A DNA stretch of 55,578 nucleotides from Clostridia bacterium (GTDB taxonomy: Bacteria; Bacillota; Clostridia; Peptostreptococcales; Anaerovoracaceae): NCBI GenBank assembly GCA_900766045.1, contig CAAFTW010000027.1, positions 1 to 55,578 on the forward strand, read 5' to 3'. The translations under genes were made by a program, and so were the position numbers. The notes under the pieces are model-generated. The model saw only the letters and a list, made by a program, of their open reading frames with translations. It did no database searches and was not told the origin of the DNA. Shown piece after piece: positions 17,042 to 25,397 of the stretch (its first letter is position 1; each line of letters starts with the position of its first letter).

Positions 17042-17074
17042 CCATACGGCTGAGGATGGAGACACCGCATCGAT

Positions 17075-17113
17075 AAACCGCCGGGGGGTTATCCCCTTGG
17101 GCGGTTTTCTTTT
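17075..17113 (+). terminator. Terminator of the prd cluster
   Basis: AAACCGCC pairs with GGCGGTTT and an inner GGGG pairs with CCCC across GTTAT; TTTTCTTTT follows. It marks the end of the prd transcription unit. Confidence 0.85.
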
Positions 17114-17245
17114 GCCCTCAGGACAAAGGGAGAAAGGGCAAGGAATTAACGTAAGCGTCAAAGCGAATGCTGTTGCAGGCTGTTCTCCGTTGGGAAAAAA
17201 CACGCACATGTATTTAGTTATCGTCTGCAAGGATGGACAGGGACG

Positions 17246-17273
17246 AAAAAAGAGAGCCGGCTGACGGCTCTCT
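17246..17273 (-). terminator. Terminator of the TauE/SafE-type permease gene
   Basis: On the minus strand AGAGAGCCG and CGGCTCTCT form a perfect stem followed by TTTTTT, 44 bp after the permease stop. Confidence 0.85.
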
Positions 17274-17316
17274 GTAAAAGCATTTATGGACTTCAATGCG
17301 GTGATGCTGTTTACAT

Positions 17317-18240
17317 TTATGCAGCTGTACCTGCCTTCTTCGCCTTGGTGTCCTTGATTCCGTCTCTGAGGAAGAGGATGGCGGTGAAGAATACAACGAC
17401 TACAACCAGGATGGTGAGGATCTTGATCGGCAGGTTCTTTACGAATGTGTAAGCGATGAATACGCCGATGCATCCGAAGATACCCTGTGTGATAACACCA
17501 ACCATGTCGTAACGGGACTGCTTTACGAATACCGGAGTGTTTCCGAAGGACATCAGGTATGCGCAGCTTCCCATCATGATCGGGAATGCAGCCTGTACGT
17601 TCATGCCCAGCAGTGCAACCAGTGCCATGCACGGTGCATAGAGGCCGACGCCGACGTTCATCAGAGCACCGAGAACGAAGTTGCAGACGATTCCGATGAT
17701 GAGCTTGGAGCCGTGAAGAGCGGTAGCTGTACCGGTTTCACCGAACGGGCCGACACCAGTGACTTTGCAGGCCATGATAATACCAAGTGCGGTAAGTCCG
17801 ATACCCATGGCGTAACGAACTGTTGTACGGTTCCACTTGGTTACGACGTTTGCTCCGAGAGCGGATCCCAGTGTAGCTGCGACCAGCATGGAAACCAGAG
17901 TCAGCGGATCCAGGTCAACGAGGCTGAAGAAGAGGAATGCCTCCGCCAGTACCGGGAAGGTATCTCCTACATTCAGTGTGCCCGGAACATTGATATCGTC
18001 GATGGAACCTCTGATCTTAAACAGAGCAGAGGATGTAGCGAAGGAGCCGACACCCAGGGTATCGAAGAAGTTTGCCACTACGCCGACCATGGCGTTCCAG
18101 ACGAAGAATTTTTTCTGCTCCGCAAACAGCTTTCTTCCTTCTTCGGTGCTGCGTTTTTTGTGAACGCTTACAGCAACGAGGATGAAGTCGAAGATGAAGC
18201 CGATGACGCAGATGATTTTCAAGATCATACTTACTTTCAT
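17317..18240 (-). CDS. TauE/SafE-family membrane permease
   Basis: A 307-residue integral membrane protein with about eight hydrophobic helices, consistent with the TauE/SafE family (often called sulfite or organosulfonate exporters, though substrates vary). A family-like glycine-rich segment occurs early (FFDTLGVGSFATSSALFK) and again in the second half (GALMNVGVGLYAPCMAL). A charged loop (about residues 30-45) follows the first helix. Start ATG 18240 has AGGAGAG upstream. It is convergent with prdE and transcribed from its own promoter at 18446-18474 through a long folded leader. A role near proline reductase, for example moving a sulfur or selenium anion or a carboxylate, is only a guess from position. 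Confidence 0.82.
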   Translation of the reverse strand: MKVSMILKIICVIGFIFDFILVAVSVHKKRSTEEGRKLFAEQKKFFVWNAMVGVVANFFDTLGVGSFATSSALFKIRGSIDDINVPGTLNVGDTFPVLAEAFLFFSLVDLDPLTLVSMLVAATLGSALGANVVTKWNRTTVRYAMGIGLTALGIIMACKVTGVGPFGETGTATALHGSKLIIGIVCNFVLGALMNVGVGLYAPCMALVALLGMNVQAAFPIMMGSCAYLMSFGNTPVFVKQSRYDMVGVITQGIFGCIGVFIAYTFVKNLPIKILTILVVVVVFFTAILFLRDGIKDTKAKKAGTAA

Positions 18241-18287
18241 AATATCTCTCCTACATTCTAAATGTCTAAATGTCGAAATAAGTGCCG

Positions 18288-18401
18288 CTCGCCGCCCGGC
18301 CCGTATACGATCAGAATTTCCCAGACGGCATAATTCCGTCTGAGCATCCATTCAATATGCATAAATATGCGTATTGATTAATAAAATGTGCGGGCGGCGG
18401 G
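18288..18401 (-). ncRNA. Folded 5' leader RNA of the TauE/SafE-type gene (three-way junction)
   Basis: On the minus strand an 11-bp GC-rich closing stem (18391-18401 with 18288-18298, core CGCCGCCCG/CGGGCGGCG) encloses two hairpins: 18353-18376, whose arms pair over 11 positions with one mismatch, and CAGACGG/CCGTCTG at 18322-18342. The promoter lies about 45 bp upstream and the ribosome binding site about 40 bp downstream, so the whole fold lies in the untranslated leader. I recognise no known riboswitch class. The helices are seen directly; a sensing role is inferred. Confidence 0.55.
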
Positions 18402-18445
18402 TTGTAACAAATCTCCCCCGATGACTTGTTAGTTAATGTACTATC

Positions 18446-18474
18446 ATTCTACAAAAGGGTATCAATTATGTCAA
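18446..18474 (-). promoter_or_regulatory. Promoter of the TauE/SafE-type gene
   Basis: On the minus strand TTGACA (18474-18469) and TAGAAT (18451-18446) are separated by exactly 17 bp. The implied start is near 18439, giving a leader of about 200 bases. Confidence 0.75.
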
Positions 18475-18901
18475 TAAAAACCTGTGAAAAAATTGACCAT
18501 ATCTAATGCATGGATATACAAAATGCCGTGAATAATAGTGATTTCAACGGATATAGAATATACAGAAAATTGCGGTTAAAAATTATTTAACAAATGATAG
18601 AACGTATTCTATGATGTGTTCTAGAACAAATGATAGTGGGCGGCAATGGCAAAAATATGTGATAAAGAACAAAAAATATAGAAATTGACTATGTATACCT
18701 TTGGTAGTATCCAATTTATCCATTATTTTCTTAATGGATAAGCCGAGTAATAAATGTTACGAATATAAATACCGGGGAAAAGGGAAGATGATTATAAATA
18801 TTTATTTTATCATACGGAATAATTATGAGATACGGAGTGAGACATAGATAATTCTGGAAATAAAATTCTTGAAAGCTGAAAGTAAAATGAAAATAAATTT
18901 A
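18475..18901. other. Gene-free AT-rich spacer with clustered dyads
   Basis: No coding potential seen. AACAAATGATAG occurs twice (18589-18600 and 18625-18636), 36 bp apart. Between and overlapping the copies are ATAGAA/TTCTAT (18597-18612) and the perfect palindrome GTTCTAGAAC (18618-18627). These repeats suggest a protein-binding cluster, but no nearby promoter clearly uses it. Confidence 0.4.
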
Positions 18902-18942
18902 AAACGGCGTCCGTAAACACAGATATCTTTCACGAACGCTGT
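18897..18942 (-). terminator. Terminator of the TetR gene at 18972
   Basis: On the minus strand ACAGCGTTCGT pairs with ACGGACGCCGT (one mismatch, one wobble) and is followed by TTTTAAATTTATTTT. It lies 30 bp after the tetR stop. Confidence 0.75.
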
Positions 18943-18971
18943 ATGCATACGATATAAAACAGGAGGGACGA

Positions 18972-19604
18972 TTACTGGCAGCCTTTTTCTACGGCGTCAT
19001 TGGTGATCAGGCGGATGCAGTTATAGAGGTAAGGCTTATACTCGCTGAAGGTTACCGGTTCACCGTGCAGGATAATGTTATAGCAGGTCGAATTGGTCAA
19101 TTCTATGATCGTATAGATCAGCAGAAGAGGTTCCTTCAGATGGATTCCTTCTTCATCCATGGCATTCAGAATAAATTTCTGGAAGTCAATGACGTCCTCA
19201 TTCTTTTTTACAAATTCTGCGGAGTTCTTAAACATCCCCCAGCTCAGTGATTTGGAGATGAACTTCAGAAGCGCGATATCCTTTGAAAGGGCGGTAATAA
19301 TGTAGTCTGTAATAAAAACAAGTTGATCGGCAAAATTACGGATATCTGTTCTCTGCTGCAGGGCTTTTACAGCACGGGTGAGGAGCTGGCTGGATTTTAC
19401 ACCGATCAGTTCATCCCGGATATCGGTCTTATCGTTAAAATAAAGGTAGAATGTGCCTTTACCGACACCGGCCCGGCGTGCAATCTGCAGGACTGTTGTC
19501 TTGGTGTATCCGACGGTGGTGAAGAGTTCATAGGCGCTGTTCAGCAGAGCGTTTCTCTTTTTGCGTTTCTTGATTTCGTTTTTTGTCAGTTCGTGTTCCG
19601 CCAT
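18972..19604 (-). CDS. TetR-family repressor of the divergent MMPL transporter
   Basis: A 210-residue TetR-type regulator: KRNALLNSAYELFTTVGYTK then TVLQIARRAGVGKGTFYLYF is the DNA-binding region, with an all-helical ligand domain behind it. Start ATG 19604 has GAGGGG upstream. It is divergent from the MMPL transporter at 20006. Both promoters have their -35 box inside a TTGACNNNTGGTCA dyad, which strongly suggests that this protein represses both its own gene and the transporter operon. The ligand is unknown; for related systems it is usually a toxic lipid, fatty acid or drug exported by the pump. Confidence 0.9.
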   Translation of the reverse strand: MAEHELTKNEIKKRKKRNALLNSAYELFTTVGYTKTTVLQIARRAGVGKGTFYLYFNDKTDIRDELIGVKSSQLLTRAVKALQQRTDIRNFADQLVFITDYIITALSKDIALLKFISKSLSWGMFKNSAEFVKKNEDVIDFQKFILNAMDEEGIHLKEPLLLIYTIIELTNSTCYNIILHGEPVTFSEYKPYLYNCIRLITNDAVEKGCQ

Positions 19605-19645
19605 GATATACCCCTCTTTTGGTAAATGTCATAATTATTAATTTT

Positions 19646-19674
19646 ATACTACCATTTAATTGACGTCTGGTCAA
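19646..19674 (-). promoter_or_regulatory. Promoter of the TetR gene
   Basis: On the minus strand TTGACC (19674-19669) and TAGTAT (19651-19646) are 17 bp apart. The -35 box lies in the operator dyad at 19660-19674. Confidence 0.7.
19660..19674. promoter_or_regulatory. TetR operator copy 1
   Basis: TTGACGTCTGGTCAA is a dyad (TTGAC/GTCAA) overlapping the tetR promoter. The same arrangement recurs at 19781-19795. Confidence 0.65.
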
Positions 19675-19780
19675 CTTGAATTCGATATAAAAAATGAGTT
19701 CTAATGCATGTATAAATGCCGGAATTTCAATGTTTGATTGTAGTATTTGTAAAAGGTATCGTACGATAAGAATGAAAAGA

Positions 19781-19795
19781 TTGACTGTTGGTCAG
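19781..19795. promoter_or_regulatory. TetR operator copy 2
   Basis: TTGACTGTTGGTCAG matches copy 1 at 11 of 15 positions, including TTGAC and TGGTCA, with the same spacing, and overlaps the -35 box of the transporter promoter. Confidence 0.65.
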
Positions 19796-19809
19796 TTCTA
19801 TGATAGGAT
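19781..19809 (+). promoter_or_regulatory. Promoter of the MMPL transporter operon
   Basis: TTGACT (19781-19786) and TAGGAT (19804-19809) are 17 bp apart. The start codon is about 197 bp downstream, leaving an AT-rich leader with no clear fold. Confidence 0.65.
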
Positions 19810-20005
19810 ACTTTTGTAATAAAAATGACTCTGTTGTTTTGGGTTCATGTGTATGAAATGAAATATTTAAGAAGTTAAATTGCCTGAATGCATGGCAATG
19901 GACTGCTTTAACCTATATAATAGACATGATAAACATAAAAATACAGAGTATGTAGAAACAATGCAGACACAAGAAAATTAAGGTTTTGAAAAAGAGGAGG
20001 AATAC

Positions 20006-22138
20006 ATGGAAGGATTCGGAGGGAAAATCGTAAAATCCCGATATGTAATTCTCGTGGTTGCTGTTTTACTGCTGATTCCATCTGTTCTCGGCATCAAGGC
20101 CACGCGTATCAATTACGATATGCTGACCTACCTGCCGAAGAATCTGGAGACCATGAAAGGACAGGATCTGCTCCTGCACGATTTCGGCAAGGGCGGATTC
20201 TCCATGGTTGTTACAGAGAATATGAAATCAAAGCAGGTTGCTGATCTGAAGGATAAGATCAGTAAAGTCAATCACGTGGATAGCGTTGTCAATCTTGATG
20301 ATGTGATCAATCCGAACGTTCCGCTGGCGATGTATCCGGAAAGTGTTCGAAAGAACATCCAGAATCCGAATGCGTCCATGCTGGTCGTTTTCTATGACAC
20401 GTCGACTTCGGCAGAGCCGACGCTGAGAGCAGTGACGCAGATCCGGCATCTGTGTACGAAAGACGCTTATGTATCTGGCATGAGTGCCCTGGTACAGGAT
20501 CTGAAGAATCTCTGCGAACAGGAAGAAGCGAAATACGTACTGATCGCGGTACTGCTTTCCCTTGCCGCTATGATGCTGCTGCTGGATTCCTTTGCCGCGC
20601 CGTTCCTGTTTATTCTCAGTATCGGCATGGCGATCATATACAACCTTGGATCCAACGTCATGTTCGGAGAAATATCGTATATTACCAAGGCCATCGCCGC
20701 TGTCCTCCAGCTGGGAACCACCATGGACTATTCCATATTCCTGTGGCACAGCTACATGGAGAATCTCGACAAAGGGCACGAGCGCAAGGAGGCAATGGCT
20801 TCTGCGGTAAATGAAACCCTGGTTTCCGTAACCGGAAGTTCCGTCACCACAATTGCCGGATTCCTGGCCCTCTGTTTCATGACCTATACCATGGGACGCG
20901 ATCTGGGACTGGTTATGGCCAAGGGAGTCCTGCTCGGAGTAATTACATCCGTTACCATCCTTCCGTCTCTGCTCCTGCTGTTAAGTAAGCTGCTGGAACG
21001 CACCAGACATAAGTCGCTGATCCCGGATGCCGGAAAGCTGGCTCACGGACTGACCAGCCGCTATGGTATCTATATTGCGATTTTCGCGATTGCTCTGGCT
21101 CCGGCAATTTACGGATATACACAGGATAACGTCATCTACGACTTCAGTAAGATGTTCACCGGAAGCGGCGGAAAGAGCCTGTCGGAATCTCAGGCGCCAG
21201 TAATCAAGGCTAACCAGAAACTGCAGGATGATTTCAACATCGGAACCACGCATATGATCATCGCAAAGTCCAGCCTGCCGTCTAAAGATGGTAAGGGAAT
21301 GACGGAAGCGATAGAGAAAGTCGATGGTGTAAACAATGTTATCGGATACGATGCCTTCCTGGGAGAAGCCGTTCCACGGCAGATCCTTCCAGACGGTCTG
21401 GAAACGGCGCTGTCAGCCAAAGGCCACCAGCTGATTCTGGTCAATTCAGCGTATAAGGTATCGACGACCAAGTGCAACAACCAGATCGATCAGATTGATG
21501 CCATTATCCAGAAATATGATCCTTCAGCAAAGCTGATCGGTGAGGGACCGGCGACCAAGGATCTGATCCAGATTACCAACAGGGATTTCAAGATTGTAAA
21601 TATCATTTCTATCCTTGCGGTATTCTTCATCATATTCTTTGTCCTGAAAAGTGCATCGCTTCCATTCATACTGGTTGCGGTCATTGAGTTCGCCATTTAC
21701 ATGAATCTGGGAATATCCGGATTCACACATCTGGAACTCCCGTTCATTGTTCCGGTCTGCATCAGTACCATTCAGCTGGGATCAACGGTAGACTACGCGA
21801 TCCTGCTGTCGACCAGATATAAGACGGAGAGAATGGCCGGAAACAGCAAGCGTGATGCGATTGAAACCGCGACGACCTTCGCGATCCCGTCCATCATCAC
21901 CAGTGCGCTGGGATTCTTCACCGCGACATTCGGTGTAGGTCTGTATTCCAACATTGGAATTATCAGTACGCTGTGCAACCTGATGGCCAGAGGAGCGATC
22001 ATCAGTATGATCAGTGTCATTCTGGTTCTGCCGTCACTTCTGATGGCACTGGATAAAGTTGTCTGCGCAACGACGATAGGACTTCGGAAGAAGGATTTCC
22101 TGAAGAGACAAAATGCAGATACGAATATAGAAGCATAG
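20006..22138 (+). CDS. MMPL/RND-family membrane transporter
   Basis: A 710-residue transporter of the MMPL branch of the RND superfamily. It has the family's internal duplication: one membrane helix, a large extracytoplasmic loop (about residues 35-170), a five-helix bundle, then a second loop (about 370-530) and second bundle. The loops after helices 4 and 10 carry the typical aligned segments LQLGTTMDYSIFLWHSY and IQLGSTVDYAILLSTRY, with the Asp-Tyr pair expected to take part in proton coupling. A GAGGAGG ribosome binding site precedes ATG 20006. The partner gene follows 16 bp later. Regulation by the divergent TetR is supported by the shared operators. The exported substrate is unknown. 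Confidence 0.9.
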   Translation: MEGFGGKIVKSRYVILVVAVLLLIPSVLGIKATRINYDMLTYLPKNLETMKGQDLLLHDFGKGGFSMVVTENMKSKQVADLKDKISKVNHVDSVVNLDDVINPNVPLAMYPESVRKNIQNPNASMLVVFYDTSTSAEPTLRAVTQIRHLCTKDAYVSGMSALVQDLKNLCEQEEAKYVLIAVLLSLAAMMLLLDSFAAPFLFILSIGMAIIYNLGSNVMFGEISYITKAIAAVLQLGTTMDYSIFLWHSYMENLDKGHERKEAMASAVNETLVSVTGSSVTTIAGFLALCFMTYTMGRDLGLVMAKGVLLGVITSVTILPSLLLLLSKLLERTRHKSLIPDAGKLAHGLTSRYGIYIAIFAIALAPAIYGYTQDNVIYDFSKMFTGSGGKSLSESQAPVIKANQKLQDDFNIGTTHMIIAKSSLPSKDGKGMTEAIEKVDGVNNVIGYDAFLGEAVPRQILPDGLETALSAKGHQLILVNSAYKVSTTKCNNQIDQIDAIIQKYDPSAKLIGEGPATKDLIQITNRDFKIVNIISILAVFFIIFFVLKSASLPFILVAVIEFAIYMNLGISGFTHLELPFIVPVCISTIQLGSTVDYAILLSTRYKTERMAGNSKRDAIETATTFAIPSIITSALGFFTATFGVGLYSNIGIISTLCNLMARGAIISMISVILVLPSLLMALDKVVCATTIGLRKKDFLKRQNADTNIEA

Positions 22139-22154
22139 TTCGGAGGGGTTTGAA

Positions 22155-24359
22155 TTGAAGAGAGTATTGAATAGCAAGGCAAAGAAAATTGCTGTACTGT
22201 GCCTCGCCGGCGCGCTGGTGACGACAAGCTGCGTCGGAGTGGAATGGTACAAGCAGAAGGATAATGGAGCTTATGCGGCGGAGAAGACGCAGAAGGCCGT
22301 TGAAAAGAACTATCCATCCATCACGCCATCTGTATCCGGTGACGGAAAACAGCAGAAAGACGAGACCGTTTATGTCATTAAAGATGCTAACGGTGTTCAG
22401 AAAAACGTTTATGTAGAGGAGTGGCTCCGCAATGGAACCAAATCCGACAAGATCGATGATGTATCCAATCTGAAAAAGATTAAGAATACAGCAGGCGATG
22501 AGACTTACAGCAAGGACGGCGACAAGCTGACCTGGAATGCCAATGGAGATGATATCCGTTATGAAGGAACAACGGATAAGGACCTCCCGGTCAGCGTAAA
22601 CGTTTCCTATTTCCTGAATGGAAAGAGAATGACGGCGGATCAGATTGCCGGAAAATCCGGAACGGTAAAGATCCAGTTTAAATATGACGTGCATAAGGTT
22701 GATGTTGTGAATGAGGGCGGAGAACAGTATTCCCTGAATCATCCGTACACCATGGCCAGCGGCGTTATGCTGGATAATTCCCATTTCACGGATGTCAAAG
22801 TCAGCAATGGTAAGAGTCTGAATGACGGAAATAACACCGTCTGCCTGGGTATTGCATTCCCGGGAATGAATCAGAACTTGAATCTGAAGAACAGCAAGCT
22901 GGATATTCCTGAGGAAGTTACGATCACCGCCAAGACGGATGATTTTGAGATTGACGGAACCTATACAGCAGCTCTGGACGGTGTCCTCAGCGACCTGAAC
23001 CTCAGCAGCATCACAGGCGGAAGCATGGGCAAGCTGGATGAACTCACATCCGGACTCACACAGCTGAGTTCCGCATCGAATCAGTTGGTAAATGGCAGCG
23101 ATAAACTCAGAGGCGGCGCCAACAAACTTCTGGCGGGATCTCAGTCTCTGCAGAGCGGAGCAGCATCTCTGGCATCCGGAGCAAATTCGCTGGCAGCCGG
23201 AACCGGAAAAGTTGCAAGCGGAAGCAGCCAGCTGAGCAGCGGAATCGTTTCTCTGTATCAGGGACTCGGTCAGCTCAGTGCAAACAGCCAGGCTCTGCGT
23301 AGGGCAACCTACACTCTGGAAAATCAGGTCTTCAAGACCGCTGGGTCACAGATCAACAAGGCGCTGAAAGAGCAGAATATCACCATGACGGTAAGCCTGA
23401 CTCCGTCCAACTACGTCCAGCAGCTTTCCGGAATTACCGGAAAGGCATCTGGTGCGGCAGAAACACAGCTTCGTCAGGCGCTTGTAAAAGCAGGTGTTTC
23501 CGATAAGACCACACAGAATAATATTCTGTCCCTGGCATATAACCAGATGATGACGGCCAAGAACGCGGGAAGCTCAATGAGTGTAACCTCCGCGGTCACC
23601 AAGGCCGGAACACTGGCAAAGGAAGCGCAGATTGTTCAGACGGCAACATCCAACAGCGAGATCCAGAATGAGGCGGTTTCCCAGGTCGGAATTACAGCCT
23701 CTACGGAACAGATTGCTGCGGCAGCAACATCCATCTACCTGCAGAAGCAGGGCATGTCTGCGACAGAAGCTGCTTCCAAGGCAAAAGAATATCTGCAGGC
23801 AGCAGCACTGTATCAGGATGCAGAGAAGAGTGCTTCCTCCAATACGACTGCGCTGATCAATTACGCGGCTGCATCCAGTGACGCAGTAAAGAATGCTTCT
23901 TCCCAGCTGAATTCCGTAAAGACATCTCTGGATTCTCTGGTTGCCTACGTTAAGGCAGTTGAAACATACACCGCAGGTGTAGACAGCGCATATGCGGGAA
24001 GCAAGAAGCTGGTATCCGGAGCAGCATCCCTGGCATCCGGAGCACAGCAGCTGAACAGTGGTGCAGCCTCTCTGGCATCCGGAGCGCAGAAGCTGAGCAA
24101 GGGCTCCCAGACCCTGACCAGTGGAATCGGTTCTCTGGCAAGCGGTGCCAATGCTCTGAGCAGTGGAATGAACAAGTTCAATTCTGAGGGCATTCAGAAG
24201 CTGACCGGTTCTCTGAATGAGGATGAGCTGAAGGATATGGCTAACCGTCTGGAAGCGATTGTACAGGCTTCCAAGAGAAGTGACATGATCGGAGGAATTG
24301 CGGATAATATGACTGGAGAAAGCCGTATGATCTTCAAGACCATGGAGATAAAGAAATAG
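22155..24359 (+). CDS. Secreted or membrane-anchored YhgE/Pip-like repeat protein
   Basis: A 734-residue protein translated from TTG 22155 with GGAGGGG seven bases upstream. Residues 1-42 form a signal or anchor (KKIAVLCLAGALVTTSCVG). A beta-rich region follows (about 60-290). The rest is long helical sequence with repeats of about seven residues built on Ser-Gly-Ala (LASGA, LSSG, LLAGS), clustered near 330-400 and 610-680, as in YhgE/Pip proteins that accompany MMPL pumps. No C-terminal membrane helices are present, unlike longer YhgE proteins, so it is probably attached only at its N-terminus. Co-transcribed with the transporter, it may be its extracytoplasmic partner. A strong terminator follows. 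Confidence 0.8.
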   Translation: MKRVLNSKAKKIAVLCLAGALVTTSCVGVEWYKQKDNGAYAAEKTQKAVEKNYPSITPSVSGDGKQQKDETVYVIKDANGVQKNVYVEEWLRNGTKSDKIDDVSNLKKIKNTAGDETYSKDGDKLTWNANGDDIRYEGTTDKDLPVSVNVSYFLNGKRMTADQIAGKSGTVKIQFKYDVHKVDVVNEGGEQYSLNHPYTMASGVMLDNSHFTDVKVSNGKSLNDGNNTVCLGIAFPGMNQNLNLKNSKLDIPEEVTITAKTDDFEIDGTYTAALDGVLSDLNLSSITGGSMGKLDELTSGLTQLSSASNQLVNGSDKLRGGANKLLAGSQSLQSGAASLASGANSLAAGTGKVASGSSQLSSGIVSLYQGLGQLSANSQALRRATYTLENQVFKTAGSQINKALKEQNITMTVSLTPSNYVQQLSGITGKASGAAETQLRQALVKAGVSDKTTQNNILSLAYNQMMTAKNAGSSMSVTSAVTKAGTLAKEAQIVQTATSNSEIQNEAVSQVGITASTEQIAAAATSIYLQKQGMSATEAASKAKEYLQAAALYQDAEKSASSNTTALINYAAASSDAVKNASSQLNSVKTSLDSLVAYVKAVETYTAGVDSAYAGSKKLVSGAASLASGAQQLNSGAASLASGAQKLSKGSQTLTSGIGSLASGANALSSGMNKFNSEGIQKLTGSLNEDELKDMANRLEAIVQASKRSDMIGGIADNMTGESRMIFKTMEIKK

Positions 24360-24435
24360 CCGGAAATCACGATTATCCGGAATTTCTCATACGCTGCATC
24401 AGTGTATGAGAGCGTATGAAAGAGAACGTGAAACG

Positions 24436-24485
24436 GACTGCTGAACCAAACAGGGTGACGGACCTGGTTCAGCGGTCTTTTTTTG
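24436..24485 (+). terminator. Terminator of the MMPL operon
   Basis: GACTGCTGAACCA and TGGTTCAGCGGTC pair along 13 positions (one wobble) and are followed by a run of eight T. Confidence 0.9.
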
Positions 24486-24576
24486 TGTGTAATTGGCCGG
24501 AAAGAAGTGTATAATAATCGGTGTATTTAAATTGTATTTTAAGAAGATTGGTTTAAGAAGAGAGGAATCAGAGTTT

Positions 24577-25185
24577 ATGAATCAGGAACAGACCAATACA
24601 ACCCGGAAAACCCGCAACGCCGTTCTGATCGCTATGTTCGGCGCAGTCAGCATGGTGCTGATGCTGCTGGAATTTCCGATTCCGATTGCCCCTCCGTTTA
24701 TGAAAATCGACCTGTCTGACCTTCCGGCGATCCTGGGAACCTTTATGATCGGTCCGGGAGCCGGTGCGGGAATTGCCGCACTGAAAATTGTACTGAAACT
24801 GGTATTTAAGGGAACGGATACAGCCTTCGTCGGAGAACTTTCCAATTTTGTCTGTGCTCTGATGTATATTCTTCCATCATATTTCTTCTACCATAAGAAG
24901 AAATCGAAGAAGAGAGCAGCGATTTCGCTGTTGCTGGGAACGCTTTCCGTCAGCATCCTGGCTGTGTTTGTTGATTACTTCATCATGTTCCCGCTGTATT
25001 CCAAACTCTACGGAATGCCGCTGAAGGCGATCATTGCCATGGGTACGGCGATCAACAGCCACATCAACAGTCTGTTTACCATGATGCTGATCATTGTATT
25101 TCCGTTTAATATCATCAAGTACGGAATTGTATCGGTCATCACCTTCATCGCGTATAAGCGGCTGAAAAGAGCGCTGATCCATTAG
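24577..25185 (+). CDS. ribU: ECF transporter substrate-binding S component, riboflavin (RibU) type
   Basis: A 202-residue membrane protein with about six helices, fitting the substrate-capture subunit of an energy-coupling-factor vitamin importer. The segment PPFMKIDLSDLPAILGTFMIG followed by GPGAGAGIAALK is characteristic of RibU-like proteins. Start ATG 24577 follows AGAGGA; the longer frame from 24493 adds 28 residues without a good ribosome binding site. It needs the shared ECF ATPases and T protein, which are not in the window. No FMN riboswitch is visible upstream, unusual for a riboflavin transporter, so specificity is not certain. Confidence 0.8.
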   Translation: MNQEQTNTTRKTRNAVLIAMFGAVSMVLMLLEFPIPIAPPFMKIDLSDLPAILGTFMIGPGAGAGIAALKIVLKLVFKGTDTAFVGELSNFVCALMYILPSYFFYHKKKSKKRAAISLLLGTLSVSILAVFVDYFIMFPLYSKLYGMPLKAIIAMGTAINSHINSLFTMMLIIVFPFNIIKYGIVSVITFIAYKRLKRALIH

Positions 25186-25327
25186 TTCAGAAGACAGATG
25201 CGGCAGACGCATTGCGGAAACATAAGATGATGAGAAGAGAAAAGCTGCTCACGGAATGGGAAATGACGGCAGTGAGCAGACGGAAGGACTCGCAGGACTG
25301 ACCGCTTTCAGCCTGTAAAGAGAAGAT

Positions 25328-25392
25328 AAAAATCCCGGGCAGAAAATGCGGATGAAGAATCACTTCGCCGGCATTCCTGTCCGGGATTTTTT
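25328..25392. terminator. Bidirectional terminator
   Basis: AAAATCCCGGGCAG pairs with CTGTCCGGGATTTT, with an inner GCCGGCATT loop region. It lies between the convergent S-component and methyltransferase genes and has A and T runs for both directions. Confidence 0.8.
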
Positions 25393-25397
25393 GTAAG

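Noticed and set aside
22155..24359. Surface adhesin or S-layer protein based on Ser/Gly/Ala repeats
   Set aside because: The repeat pattern and pairing with an MMPL pump fit the YhgE/Pip type better; no LPXTG, SLH or other wall-binding motif is present.
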